Shown here: in pieces, positions 42,015 to 49,128 of the stretch
Layout of the letters: every line of letters begins with the position of its first letter
Position numbering within the stretch: position 1 is the first letter of the stretch
Origin: Nocardia vinacea NBRC 16497
GTDB taxonomy: Bacteria; Actinomycetota; Actinomycetes; Mycobacteriales; Mycobacteriaceae
DNA length: 49,128 nucleotides
Assembly (NCBI RefSeq): GCF_000308835.1
Contig: NZ_BAGN01000042.1
Span: 1 to 49,128 of the forward strand
Direction: 5' to 3'
Notes under the pieces: model-generated
The model's database searches: none
What the model was told of the DNA's origin: nothing
Seen by the model: the letters and a program-made list of their open reading frames with translations, nothing else
Program-made: the position numbers and the translations under genes

Positions 42015-43021
42015 ATACCATCAGCATCTCCTTCGCGCACCTCTACCGACTCAGCGACGAGTGCGGCATCTTCGAGCACGCGAAGCTCACCACGCCCCGC
42101 ATCGAAAATGGCTACTGCGTCGACGATGTCGCGCGCGCACTCGTGGTGGCCGTTCGCGAGCCCGAGCCGACCGAACAACTACTCGACAACACCGGCGTGT
42201 ATCTGGACTTCATCATCGCGGCACTGAACAAGGACGGAAGCTGCCACAATCGACGGGGTACGGACCGGAGTTGGCAGGACGAACCGAGCCTCGAAGATCA
42301 CTGGGGCCGCGCCCTGTGGGCACTCGGCTCCGTCGTCGCCCGCAAACCCGATCTGGCGCAGGTCGCGTTGGCACACTTCACCATCGGGGCGCACCGGCGG
42401 TCCCCATTTCCCCGGGCAATGGCCTTCGCCGCACTCGGCGCCGCCGAGGTGCTGCGTGTCCAGCCGGGAAACACACAAGCGCGTGAACTACTGGCCGCCG
42501 CCGGCGGCCGGATCGGCCCGCCGACCCGCCGTCTCGACTGGCGCTGGCCCGAGCCGCGGTTGCACTATGCCAACGCGGTGCTGGCCGAAGCGCTGCTCGC
42601 GGTCGGCACGCTACTGCCCGGACAGGGCCGCGTGTACGCCGATGGACTCGCGATGCTGCGCTGGCTACTCGAGATCGAAACCTCGGGTGACCATCTATCG
42701 GTCACCCCGGTCGACGGCTGGGCGACGGGCGAAACCCGGCCCGGCTTCGACCAGCAACCCATCGAGGTCGCGACCTTGGCGGACGCCTGCGCTCGCGCCT
42801 ACGACGACACCGGTGACCAGCAGTGGAAGGATGCGGTACTGCTGTGTGAAGCGTGGTTCCGCGGCACGAACGACGTCGACACTCCCCTGATCGACCCGAT
42901 CAGCGGCGGCTGCTGCGACGGACTCGAGCACACCGGCCGAAACGAGAACCAGGGCGCCGAGTCGACGCTCGCGCTGATCTCCACGCAGCAACAGGCGCGC
43001 CGACTCACGCTTGCCGGGTAG
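42011..43021 (+). CDS. Predicted (alpha/alpha) six-hairpin-like carbohydrate protein, unclassified
   Basis: A 336-residue protein, overlapping the glycosyltransferase by ATGA. FAHLYRLSDECGIFEHAKLTTPRIENGYCVDDVARALVVAV, then LDFIIAALNKDGSCHNRRG, EDHWGRALWALGSVV and IEVATLADACARAYDDTGDQQWKDAVLLCEAWFRGTND, repeat a helix-pair rhythm typical of six-hairpin glycosidases. The Asp-rich turns would suit a sugar site. I do not know a precise family or activity. Its fixed place between a glycosyltransferase and GH130 suggests it handles the same glycan. Confidence 0.7.
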   Translation: MNTISISFAHLYRLSDECGIFEHAKLTTPRIENGYCVDDVARALVVAVREPEPTEQLLDNTGVYLDFIIAALNKDGSCHNRRGTDRSWQDEPSLEDHWGRALWALGSVVARKPDLAQVALAHFTIGAHRRSPFPRAMAFAALGAAEVLRVQPGNTQARELLAAAGGRIGPPTRRLDWRWPEPRLHYANAVLAEALLAVGTLLPGQGRVYADGLAMLRWLLEIETSGDHLSVTPVDGWATGETRPGFDQQPIEVATLADACARAYDDTGDQQWKDAVLLCEAWFRGTNDVDTPLIDPISGGCCDGLEHTGRNENQGAESTLALISTQQQARRLTLAG

Positions 43022-44313
43022 TGGCCAACTCCGCCAATCCCGCCGATCTCGTCCGGCGCAGTACCGTGGTGCTGCTGCCGGATGCCCGCAGAGTCTCGGC
43101 CAGGCTATTTCTGCCCGGCCAAGAGATTCTCGGACAAGGGATTTCACGGGCCGAGGCCATCATCGACCGGGTGCTCGCACTCACCGATGCGGACATGCTG
43201 GCCGGCCTGGCTTCCGTGCGCCGCCGGTTCGGCGATCGCCACCGCGATATCGACGCGATATTCGCCACGCACGCGGCGCTCGTCGAACATCTGCTGCCGC
43301 GGAGGGGGACACTGACGCCCGCGCGCAGACAGCTCATCGGCGCGTACTTCACCCAGGAGTATGCGGTCGAAGCCGCGGCGCTGTTCAATCCGTCGATCGT
43401 CGCGCACCCGGACCAATCCGGTCTGGCGTCGGGCGAACTGCGGTTCGTCATGAGCGTGCGCGCACTCGGCGAGGGGCACCTCTCGAGCATCGAATTCCGG
43501 ACCGGCACAGTCGCACAACATGATTCGGTTCGCCTCGACAAGCCTTCGCCGTTCCTGGATACCGGCCGGGTCGCCGCCTCGGCGGCAGGCAACTACACCG
43601 TGAACTTCCCCGCCGATCGTCCGCTATCGGAGCGGGTGCTCTTTCCCGAGAGCCCCGACGAGAGCCGCGGCATCGAGGACGCGAGGCTGACCCGGTTCAC
43701 CGAGGCGGATGGGACGGTCACCTACTACGGCACCTACACCGCCTTCGACGGCGCCCATATCGCGCCACGGCTGTTGCGCACCAACGATTTCGGCACGTTC
43801 GTCAGCACTCGGCTGGCCGGGTCCGGCGCCGAAGACAAAGGGATGGCACTGTTTCCGCGCCGCGTCGACGACCGCTACCTGATGCTCTCGCGGTGGGACC
43901 GGGAAAACATCAGTGTGGTCAGCTCTTCCGACGCCCGTGTGTGGCGTGCGCCGGTCACCGTCTATCGACCGACCCAACCCTGGGAACTGATCCAACTCGG
44001 CAACTGCGGTCCACCGATCGAGACACCCGACGGCTGGCTGGTGCTGACCCACGGCGTCGGTCCGATGCGCACGTACGGCATCGGCGCGATCCTGCTCGAT
44101 CTCGACGACCCGACTCGACTCATCGGCGCCCTCCGTGAGCCGCTGCTGACCCCGAACGAAGACGAACGCGACGGCTATGTTCCCAACGTCGTGTACTCGT
44201 GCGGCGCGCTCGTCCACCGGAATACCCTGGTGCTGCCCTACGGCTGCGGTGACTCCGCTATCAGGTTCGCGTTCGTCGACCTGTCCGCTCTGCGCCGACA
44301 GCTCATCGCTTAG
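43021..44313 (+). CDS. Glycoside hydrolase family 130 (mannoside phosphorylase-type) protein
   Basis: 430 residues from GTG 43021, overlapping the previous stop (TAGTG). FNPSIVAHPDQ, ESRGIEDARLTRFTEADGTVTYYGTYTAF, EDKGMALFPRRVDDRYLMLSRWDRENI, WELIQLGNCGPPIETPDGWLVLTHGVGPMRTYGIGAILLDLDDP and YVPNVVYSCGALVHRNTLVLPYGCGD are the GH130 five-bladed-propeller signatures. Family members phosphorolyse or hydrolyse beta-linked mannosides. A roughly 150-residue N-terminal helical extension precedes the propeller. Together with the two upstream genes it suggests turnover of a mannose-containing oligosaccharide; the actual linkage cannot be told. Confidence 0.9.
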   Translation: MANSANPADLVRRSTVVLLPDARRVSARLFLPGQEILGQGISRAEAIIDRVLALTDADMLAGLASVRRRFGDRHRDIDAIFATHAALVEHLLPRRGTLTPARRQLIGAYFTQEYAVEAAALFNPSIVAHPDQSGLASGELRFVMSVRALGEGHLSSIEFRTGTVAQHDSVRLDKPSPFLDTGRVAASAAGNYTVNFPADRPLSERVLFPESPDESRGIEDARLTRFTEADGTVTYYGTYTAFDGAHIAPRLLRTNDFGTFVSTRLAGSGAEDKGMALFPRRVDDRYLMLSRWDRENISVVSSSDARVWRAPVTVYRPTQPWELIQLGNCGPPIETPDGWLVLTHGVGPMRTYGIGAILLDLDDPTRLIGALREPLLTPNEDERDGYVPNVVYSCGALVHRNTLVLPYGCGDSAIRFAFVDLSALRRQLIA

Positions 44314-44375
44314 ATCTGTCGGCGCCGGGATCCGGGTGACCGATCTCGACAGGCACAAGGAGTCGGGGTATTTCG

Positions 44376-45878
44376 TCAGCCCGCGCTCGACTTGCGGAAG
44401 AAAAGGACGTTGTCGCCGTAGTCCGCGAGCGGAATGGCCAGTGCCGCTTGCCGGATGCCGCTGGCGGGCAGATGGGTGAGTTTCGCGAACATATCGGTGT
44501 TGCCGAAAGCGGCACGGACCTGGGTTTCGGACGCATAGTCCGCGCCGTAGTCGGCCAGGGCCGCGAAATCCAGGGGTGCCAATGGGGCATCGAGCGGGGC
44601 TTGTCCGCTCGGGCGGCCGAGTGCGGCGTATTGGGTGGCCACGCCGTCCTCGTATCGGCACAGCTCGTAGGACATCTTCTCGTTCGCGGTAACGCTGATC
44701 ACCGGCCAGCGCGCGGAAAGGTGCTGTGCCAGTGGGTGTTTGCCGACCGGTGCGATCTCCCAGTTCAGGCTCATGACGACAACCGAACCGCCGTAGGGCT
44801 GTTCGATCAGCACTACGTCATCGCCGAGAGATTCGGCGGAGTTCAGTTCGGGATCGAAGGTATGCCAATGGGTTTCGTGTGCGCCGCGCACGGCCGAGCG
44901 ATCGACCTGGCGCGCGTTGTCGGTGGCGTAGGCCGCGATGATCGCGGCGCGAACCTGGGCGACGGCGTCGCGTGCGCTGCAGCGGACACTCAATGCGCCG
45001 AAGGTCGCACCGATTTCCACCGGCCGGGACGGGGGATCGGGTAGTGCACCCGCGGCCAGCGGCTTCAGGCCGACCAAAGCGAGCTTCCAGTTGATCTCCT
45101 CGATCGTGGCGAGATCGCCGGAGGTTTGGTACAGAATCTGCTGCTGCGTCAGATGTCCCGCGCGCTGCAAGGTCCGGGCTTCGAGTTTGGTGAGCGCGGT
45201 GAAGGTCTTGTTGGTGAGGTCGATGTCCTCGATCCGGGTTTCGCGCAGCCGTGCCGTCATCTCCGGTGAGGTCAGTGCGGCATATCGCTCGCGGTACATC
45301 GCCACGGCTTGTTTGCGCTGGCGGCCGACCATCAGCGTGCGCAGCAGCATATTCAGGCTGGCCAAATATTTCCCGGACTGTTCCGGATTCGCCGCGAACA
45401 GCGCGCTGCGGATGCGCACGGCGTCCTCGCTGGCGGCGACGGCGGCCTTCGGGTCGAGGCGGCACAACCAGACGCCGCATTTCGACAGCCCGTCCGCGCA
45501 GACCGCGGCCACCTGCGGATGCGTCCGCGATACTTGGCGATAGGTGTGGCAGGCATTGCGGATGGTGCTCGCCGCGAGCTCTCGGTGGCCGATGTGCCGG
45601 GTCGCCTGCTCGAAGACGCGTAGCGCATCCTGGACCTCGCCCGCGAACTCGGCGGTAACGCGACCGGCGGCGAGCCAGTGCAGCCGGATGCCGACGGACT
45701 CCTGCGATGGCGCCAGCGCCTCGGCGGTCCGATCCCTGCCGGGGCCGTTCTTGGTCGCGACCAGGCCTTTTGCGAGGTCACACAGCGACGAGGCCAGACG
45801 CAATTCGTTCTCGACCGTCCGGTCGATCGCTGCCCGGCGATCCTCGGCTACCCGACGCTCGAGTGCACTCAGATCCAT
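44376..45878 (-). CDS. Uncharacterised protein with TPR-like N-terminal half
   Basis: About 500 residues. I start at ATG 45878 (MDLSALERRVAEDRRAAIDRT) because GAGG sits 5 nt before it; the frame is open further to 45983. The first 270 residues are helical with repeat-like pairs (LRVFEQATRHIGHRELAASTIRNACHTYRQVSRT, DPKAAVAASEDAVRIRSALFAANPEQ), reminiscent of TPRs. The second half is alpha/beta, with VVLIEQPYGGSVVVMSLNWEIAPVGKHPLAQHLSARWPVISVTANEKMSYELCRYEDG. No enzyme motif or membrane span is seen. It is convergent with the GH130 gene and I do not recognise the family. Confidence 0.75.
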   Translation of the reverse strand: MDLSALERRVAEDRRAAIDRTVENELRLASSLCDLAKGLVATKNGPGRDRTAEALAPSQESVGIRLHWLAAGRVTAEFAGEVQDALRVFEQATRHIGHRELAASTIRNACHTYRQVSRTHPQVAAVCADGLSKCGVWLCRLDPKAAVAASEDAVRIRSALFAANPEQSGKYLASLNMLLRTLMVGRQRKQAVAMYRERYAALTSPEMTARLRETRIEDIDLTNKTFTALTKLEARTLQRAGHLTQQQILYQTSGDLATIEEINWKLALVGLKPLAAGALPDPPSRPVEIGATFGALSVRCSARDAVAQVRAAIIAAYATDNARQVDRSAVRGAHETHWHTFDPELNSAESLGDDVVLIEQPYGGSVVVMSLNWEIAPVGKHPLAQHLSARWPVISVTANEKMSYELCRYEDGVATQYAALGRPSGQAPLDAPLAPLDFAALADYGADYASETQVRAAFGNTDMFAKLTHLPASGIRQAALAIPLADYGDNVLFFRKSSAG

Positions 45879-46134
45879 CGCGACCTCAACTCCCGCTTCA
45901 CCTTCCGCGTCACGGTCGTCGAGCGGCCGCATTCTGCTCGACCGAGTTTGCCATAGAAATGGCCGGAATGAGCAGGCAATCAACCGGCGACCGGTGCCGC
46001 CGCGATCGACCTGTTGACAGCCATGGCAACCGCGCTCGCGGACGCCGTGGCTGTTCCGCGTGGTTCGTGAGTGTAGCCGAGCAAACCAACGGTTCGCGAC
46101 GTTGTCAGGGGTGGTTGCGCTCGGGCGGTTGTGT

Positions 46135-46566
46135 TCAGCCCTCCAACAGCAGTGTCACGGGACCGTCATTGACGAGTTCGACATGCATATGCGCGCCGAA
46201 CCGCCCGGTGGCGACGGTTGCGCCGAGCTCGCGCAGTGCCTGAGCGAAGGTCTCGACCAGCGGTTCGGCGACGGGGCCGGGCGCGGCGGCGGACCAGGAC
46301 GGCCGCCGCCCCTTGGCGGTATCGGCGTAGAGGGTGAACTGGCTGACCACGAGAATGGGCGCATCCAGATCCGCGGCCGCGCGTTCCCCCTCCAGGATTC
46401 GCAACCGCCACACCTTGTCCGCCAATGCCTTCGCGGTGGATTCGGTGTCCTCATGCGTCACGCCGACGAGGGTGACCAGGCCTTGCGGGTTCGGTTCGAT
46501 CCGGCCCACGGTCTGTCCGTCGACGGTCACTTGCGCGGCGGATACGCGCTGCACCAGTACTCGCAT
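46135..46566 (-). CDS. dtd: D-aminoacyl-tRNA deacylase
   Basis: A 143-residue enzyme that removes D-amino acids (and glycine) from mischarged t[58 protein letters not shown] (the SQFTLYA motif) and the C-terminal [24 protein letters not shown] (GxF-GAxMxVxLxNDGPVT) are all present. ATG 46566 is selected; the frame is open upstream but that region is non-coding and lies against the next gene. The 507-residue gene lies 43 bp upstream on the same strand. Between this gene and the TPR-like gene (45879-46134) I see nothing coding. Confidence 0.97.
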   Translation of the reverse strand: MRVLVQRVSAAQVTVDGQTVGRIEPNPQGLVTLVGVTHEDTESTAKALADKVWRLRILEGERAAADLDAPILVVSQFTLYADTAKGRRPSWSAAAPGPVAEPLVETFAQALRELGATVATGRFGAHMHVELVNDGPVTLLLEG

Positions 46567-46609
46567 TCGTCGATCCTCGCACCCGGGTGCACCTGCGGCC
46601 GGTCCGCCC

Positions 46610-48133
46610 TCAGATCTCGTCGGGGTCGTCGGTTGTCTCGGCTTCGGCGATCGGGTGTGCGTCTTCGGTATGTGATGACGCCAGGTCGCGCAAGATTGCG
46701 GGGTCGATCGCAAGGTCGTCAAGCGGAGCGAGATCCATCGACGGGATCGGCGTATCACGAAGTGTCAGAAAGGTATCGAGGAGCGCAAGTGCGTCGGGCG
46801 TGAGGCCGGAACCGGTGGACGACAATTCGTCCCGCAGGATTTCCTGCCCGGACGCCGCTTCGATGCCGGGCGATGTCGGATCGACCCGCCGCCAGTGCAC
46901 CGCGACCGTCCATGACGGGTCACCGCAGGCCCACGCCCAGATGACGTCGCGAACGAACTTGTGCCGCAGGGTGTATACGCGAAAGTGTTCCGACGCGGAT
47001 CCCGCCCGGTGCTCGATTTCGTAGACCCACTCGTGGCGGCGCGTTCGAATGTAGGTCTCGTCCGCGCGTGCGACGACCAGGAACGGGTCGTCCGGGTCGG
47101 CGGCGGCGACCACCAAGTCCTCGAGCAGTGCGGGGGTGAGGTAGGGCAGTGACCGGCCGTCACCGACGGTCACGTGGACATCGACGTGGCCGCGAGGGTC
47201 ATAGAGGTGGCCCGTCTCGACATCGAACACAGCGAGGTCGCGGTCCTTGGTGAGTTCCAGTACCGCGAGCAGATGCCTACCCCGGTCCGATCCCCAGGTG
47301 CGCAGTACGGCGCCGCGCGAATCCGCTACGGCCGCAACGAATCCGATGGTGGCGCCGTTGCGCTCGATCTCGGCAATGAGGTTGTCGACGATGGGTGTGG
47401 TCGCACTGTGGTCCGGCGCGGCGCACATTTGCCGGTACTGCTCCAGCGCGTCGAGAGCGGTATCGACCGTGTCGGCGGGCACCACCGCGAACTCGCAGGT
47501 CACCGCCAGGCTGGTCAGTAACGCCTCGAATTCCGGGGTCGGGCGCACCTCGACATTGTGGTCGGGATCGATCTCGGTTATGGCGGCGAGGCTGATCGCA
47601 CCGTCCCGCCACCAGTAGACCGCCGGACTGATGGGCCGCGGCTCGCTGCGATAGGTGTTGGCGGCGACTTTGCCCAGCAGGATCATCGCCGTCCGCGCAT
47701 TCGGCCCGACAATCGGATGTGCGTAGAGGTTGCCCTCGTGCGAGATTACGAAAAGTGCTCCGTACGTTCCGATTACCGGATAGTCGCCGAGCCACTTCGA
47801 GTGGGCACTTGCGAAATCCGAGCCGCTCAGAATTGCGAAGTGCGCATTGTTGTAGTTCCGCCATTCGATCTCCAGGCGGTCGGCGGCACGAGTGTTCGCC
47901 TCGGCCACTTCGAAGAGTTCGGTGGTGTCGATCGCCCAGTGGGCGAGCTGGTCGGAAGTGACGGCCTCGGCGGTGCGGAGTTGCTCGAGCACGACCACCT
48001 GAATGATGCCCGGCGCGACGTATTGTCCGGCAATGTCGATGCCCGCGATGGTGTCCGACGACGCGAACCGCGTCTTGATAAGTCCACGCACGGTCACCAG
48101 CGAAATCAATGGGTCCGAAGGCAAGTCGGGCAC
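46610..48133 (-). CDS. Uncharacterised 507-residue protein (DUF1444-like traits)
   Basis: GTG 48133 with AGGAG 5 nt before it. The N-terminal 200 residues include [68 protein letters not shown] and [13 protein letters not shown]. The WxxsxxELfexAxxN element reminds me of DUF1444 proteins, a weak resemblance. The C-terminal half ([36 protein letters not shown]) is alpha/beta and ends in an acidic tail. No signal peptide or membrane span. It is followed by dtd. Function unknown. Confidence 0.75.
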   Translation of the reverse strand: MPDLPSDPLISLVTVRGLIKTRFASSDTIAGIDIAGQYVAPGIIQVVVLEQLRTAEAVTSDQLAHWAIDTTELFEVAEANTRAADRLEIEWRNYNNAHFAILSGSDFASAHSKWLGDYPVIGTYGALFVISHEGNLYAHPIVGPNARTAMILLGKVAANTYRSEPRPISPAVYWWRDGAISLAAITEIDPDHNVEVRPTPEFEALLTSLAVTCEFAVVPADTVDTALDALEQYRQMCAAPDHSATTPIVDNLIAEIERNGATIGFVAAVADSRGAVLRTWGSDRGRHLLAVLELTKDRDLAVFDVETGHLYDPRGHVDVHVTVGDGRSLPYLTPALLEDLVVAAADPDDPFLVVARADETYIRTRRHEWVYEIEHRAGSASEHFRVYTLRHKFVRDVIWAWACGDPSWTVAVHWRRVDPTSPGIEAASGQEILRDELSSTGSGLTPDALALLDTFLTLRDTPIPSMDLAPLDDLAIDPAILRDLASSHTEDAHPIAEAETTDDPDEI

Positions 48134-48231
48134 GACATCTCCTGAAATCGGCGTACCCCGACCCTAAGCCAGCGCCCCGCGCCGGTTGTTGCCGTCCGTG
48201 GGAGGTCCACCTGCTCGGGCCGTGATTGCGT

Positions 48232-48330
48232 GTCCCGATCTTCCCAGCAGTGGGCACGGATCGGGACGGTAGATTCGAGGTTGTCGATAGGGTCGGGCTC
48301 ACGGCGCAGTGAGGGTTGCTTCGGGCAACC
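48232..48330 (+). promoter_or_regulatory. Structured intergenic region before the JmjC-like gene
   Basis: GTCCCGATC (48232-48240) pairs with GATCGGGAC (48259-48267), with an inner CCCA-GCAG-TGGG stem. A second hairpin GGTTGC-TTCGG-GCAACC (48314-48330) lies 42 bp before the ATG and carries a UUCG-type loop. They may form a 5' leader structure or include a terminator; no promoter is clear. Confidence 0.5.
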
Positions 48331-48372
48331 GAAAGTCGAAGCAGTGCACCAATTCTTAGAAGACACGGGGAT

Positions 48373-49128
48373 ATGACTAAGGGTTACGATGAGAGGCCGG
48401 TCACGCTGGCTCCTATTTTCCTAGCCAGTTTCGTGCTGTGGGCCGGTCGAAGTGTCCGCGATGTACTGAATCGGTCGACGGGTGGGCAGCAGGGGCTGGT
48501 CGTACCCGATCGAGATTTCCAACTCGAGGCCGTCTTCGATAAACAGACTCCGGTCGTATTCCGCGGTGTCGCAACAACTTGGCCGGTATTCGAGGACTTT
48601 CAGCCGCAAGCGCTGCGAGAGAAATACGGCGACCAGAAGGTCGCCGCGTTGACCAGTACGACCAACGTTTTCACACAGGAGACGTCGCCGGTCGAGGTGC
48701 TCGAATACCGTGATGTCATGGCAGCGGTTTTCGACGAGCCGAAGCCGGGCAAGAACTACTACTCGCGTGCCGCCGCCGACCCGCAGCCGCTCGCCGATCA
48801 GCTGCCCTCGCGCGTCGGCACCCGGCAGCAGAGCTCGGCGGCGAGCAGTGTGTGGATCGGCCAGCAGGGCAATCTGACACCGCTGCACAATGATCCATGG
48901 CACGGCCTGCTGATTCAGCTGCACGGCCGCAAGCGGGTCCGGCTGTTTCCGCCGAATGAGTACCGCAATGTGTACGGCCGGATTCCGATGAAGGTTTCGG
49001 ACCCCTACACCGGACTCCCCGACGAGTTCGACCCGGATGTGAGCAGCTTCGAGAAGCTGCAGGATGCGTCCTGCTACGACGTGGTTCTCGAGACCGGCGA
49101 CATCCTCTACATCCCGATGTTCTGGTGG
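48373..49128 (+). CDS. JmjC/cupin-8 domain dioxygenase-like protein, 3' partial
   Basis: Open from ATG 48373 to the window edge (252 codons, no stop). A hydrophobic N-terminal segment (LAPIFLASFVLWAG) precedes FDKQTPVVFRGVATTWPVFEDF, the usual cupin-8 opening. Next come SSVWIGQQGNLTPLHNDPWHGLLIQLHGRKRVRLFPP, in which His-Asn-Asp gives the HxD iron ligands, and VVLETGDILYIPMFWW, where the second His region should follow just past the edge. The family includes Fe(II)/2-oxoglutarate hydroxylases acting on proteins or small molecules. The substrate is unknown. The N-terminal hydrophobic stretch is unusual for this family and might be an anchor, or the true start may be later. Confidence 0.85.
   Translation, partial: MTKGYDERPVTLAPIFLASFVLWAGRSVRDVLNRSTGGQQGLVVPDRDFQLEAVFDKQTPVVFRGVATTWPVFEDFQPQALREKYGDQKVAALTSTTNVFTQETSPVEVLEYRDVMAAVFDEPKPGKNYYSRAAADPQPLADQLPSRVGTRQQSSAASSVWIGQQGNLTPLHNDPWHGLLIQLHGRKRVRLFPPNEYRNVYGRIPMKVSDPYTGLPDEFDPDVSSFEKLQDASCYDVVLETGDILYIPMFWW

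Noticed and set aside
44316..44352. CTGTCG/CGACAG inverted repeat after the GH130 gene as a terminator
   Set aside because: Only 6-bp arms with a 25-nt loop and no T run; too weak to call.

Overview
The window reads as chromosome of a high-GC mycolic-acid actinobacterium, most likely Nocardia or a close relative. The ribosomal proteins (zinc-ribbon rpsN, rpsE with an Arg/Gly-rich head) look mycobacterial/nocardial. There is a DtxR/IdeR-type iron box, and GTG/TTG starts and stop/start overlaps (ATGA, GTGA) are common. The genus is an inference from style; no rRNA marker is present.

Region 1 (1-16.3 kb) is the end of a nonribosomal peptide cluster. It holds the C-terminal part of one NRPS (A-PCP-C-degenerate A-PCP), a second complete NRPS protein (C-A-PCP-E, no thioesterase), and a DrrABC-like exporter (ATPase plus two permeases), all with overlapping or near-touching genes. 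A 14-TM DHA2 exporter follows behind its own promoter with overlapping palindromes. Next come a 7-TM DUF6545-like protein and a convergent siderophore-binding lipoprotein preceded by a good iron box. Together they suggest a peptide siderophore or other exported lipopeptide, with iron uptake at the edge. A secreted Gly/Trp-repeat protein and a terminator close the region.

Region 2 (16.4-20.6 kb) carries two tandem M13 metallopeptidases, both with Tat-type lipoprotein signals.

Region 3 (20.7-33.0 kb) is the spc ribosomal operon, split in two. rplN-rplX-rplE-rpsN ends at a strong terminator. About 5 kb of unrelated genes follow (Uma2-like protein, EEP-family membrane protein, LAL-type LuxR regulator). 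rpsH-rplF-rplR-rpsE-rpmD-rplO then restarts from a promoter whose -10 and initially transcribed region closely match those in front of rplN. A second terminator separates secY-adk-map.

Region 4 (33.0-39.5 kb) is accessory. It has a leaderless RHH/MazF toxin-antitoxin pair, a gene-poor stretch with hairpins, a decayed methyltransferase, and a fatty-acid desaturase preceded by a previously unlisted 57-aa ORF. Two paralogous TetR regulators then flank three DUF5994 proteins, with similar sequence in front of both units.

Region 5 (39.5-44.3 kb) has two divergent GT4 glycosyltransferases. One leads an operon with an (alpha/alpha)-type protein and a GH130 phosphorylase, suggesting mannoside or other glycan metabolism.

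Region 6 (44.3-49.1 kb) holds two large uncharacterised proteins, D-aminoacyl-tRNA deacylase (dtd), and the start of a JmjC/cupin-8 dioxygenase-like gene cut by the window edge. No rRNA, tRNA, CRISPR array or insertion sequence was recognised.
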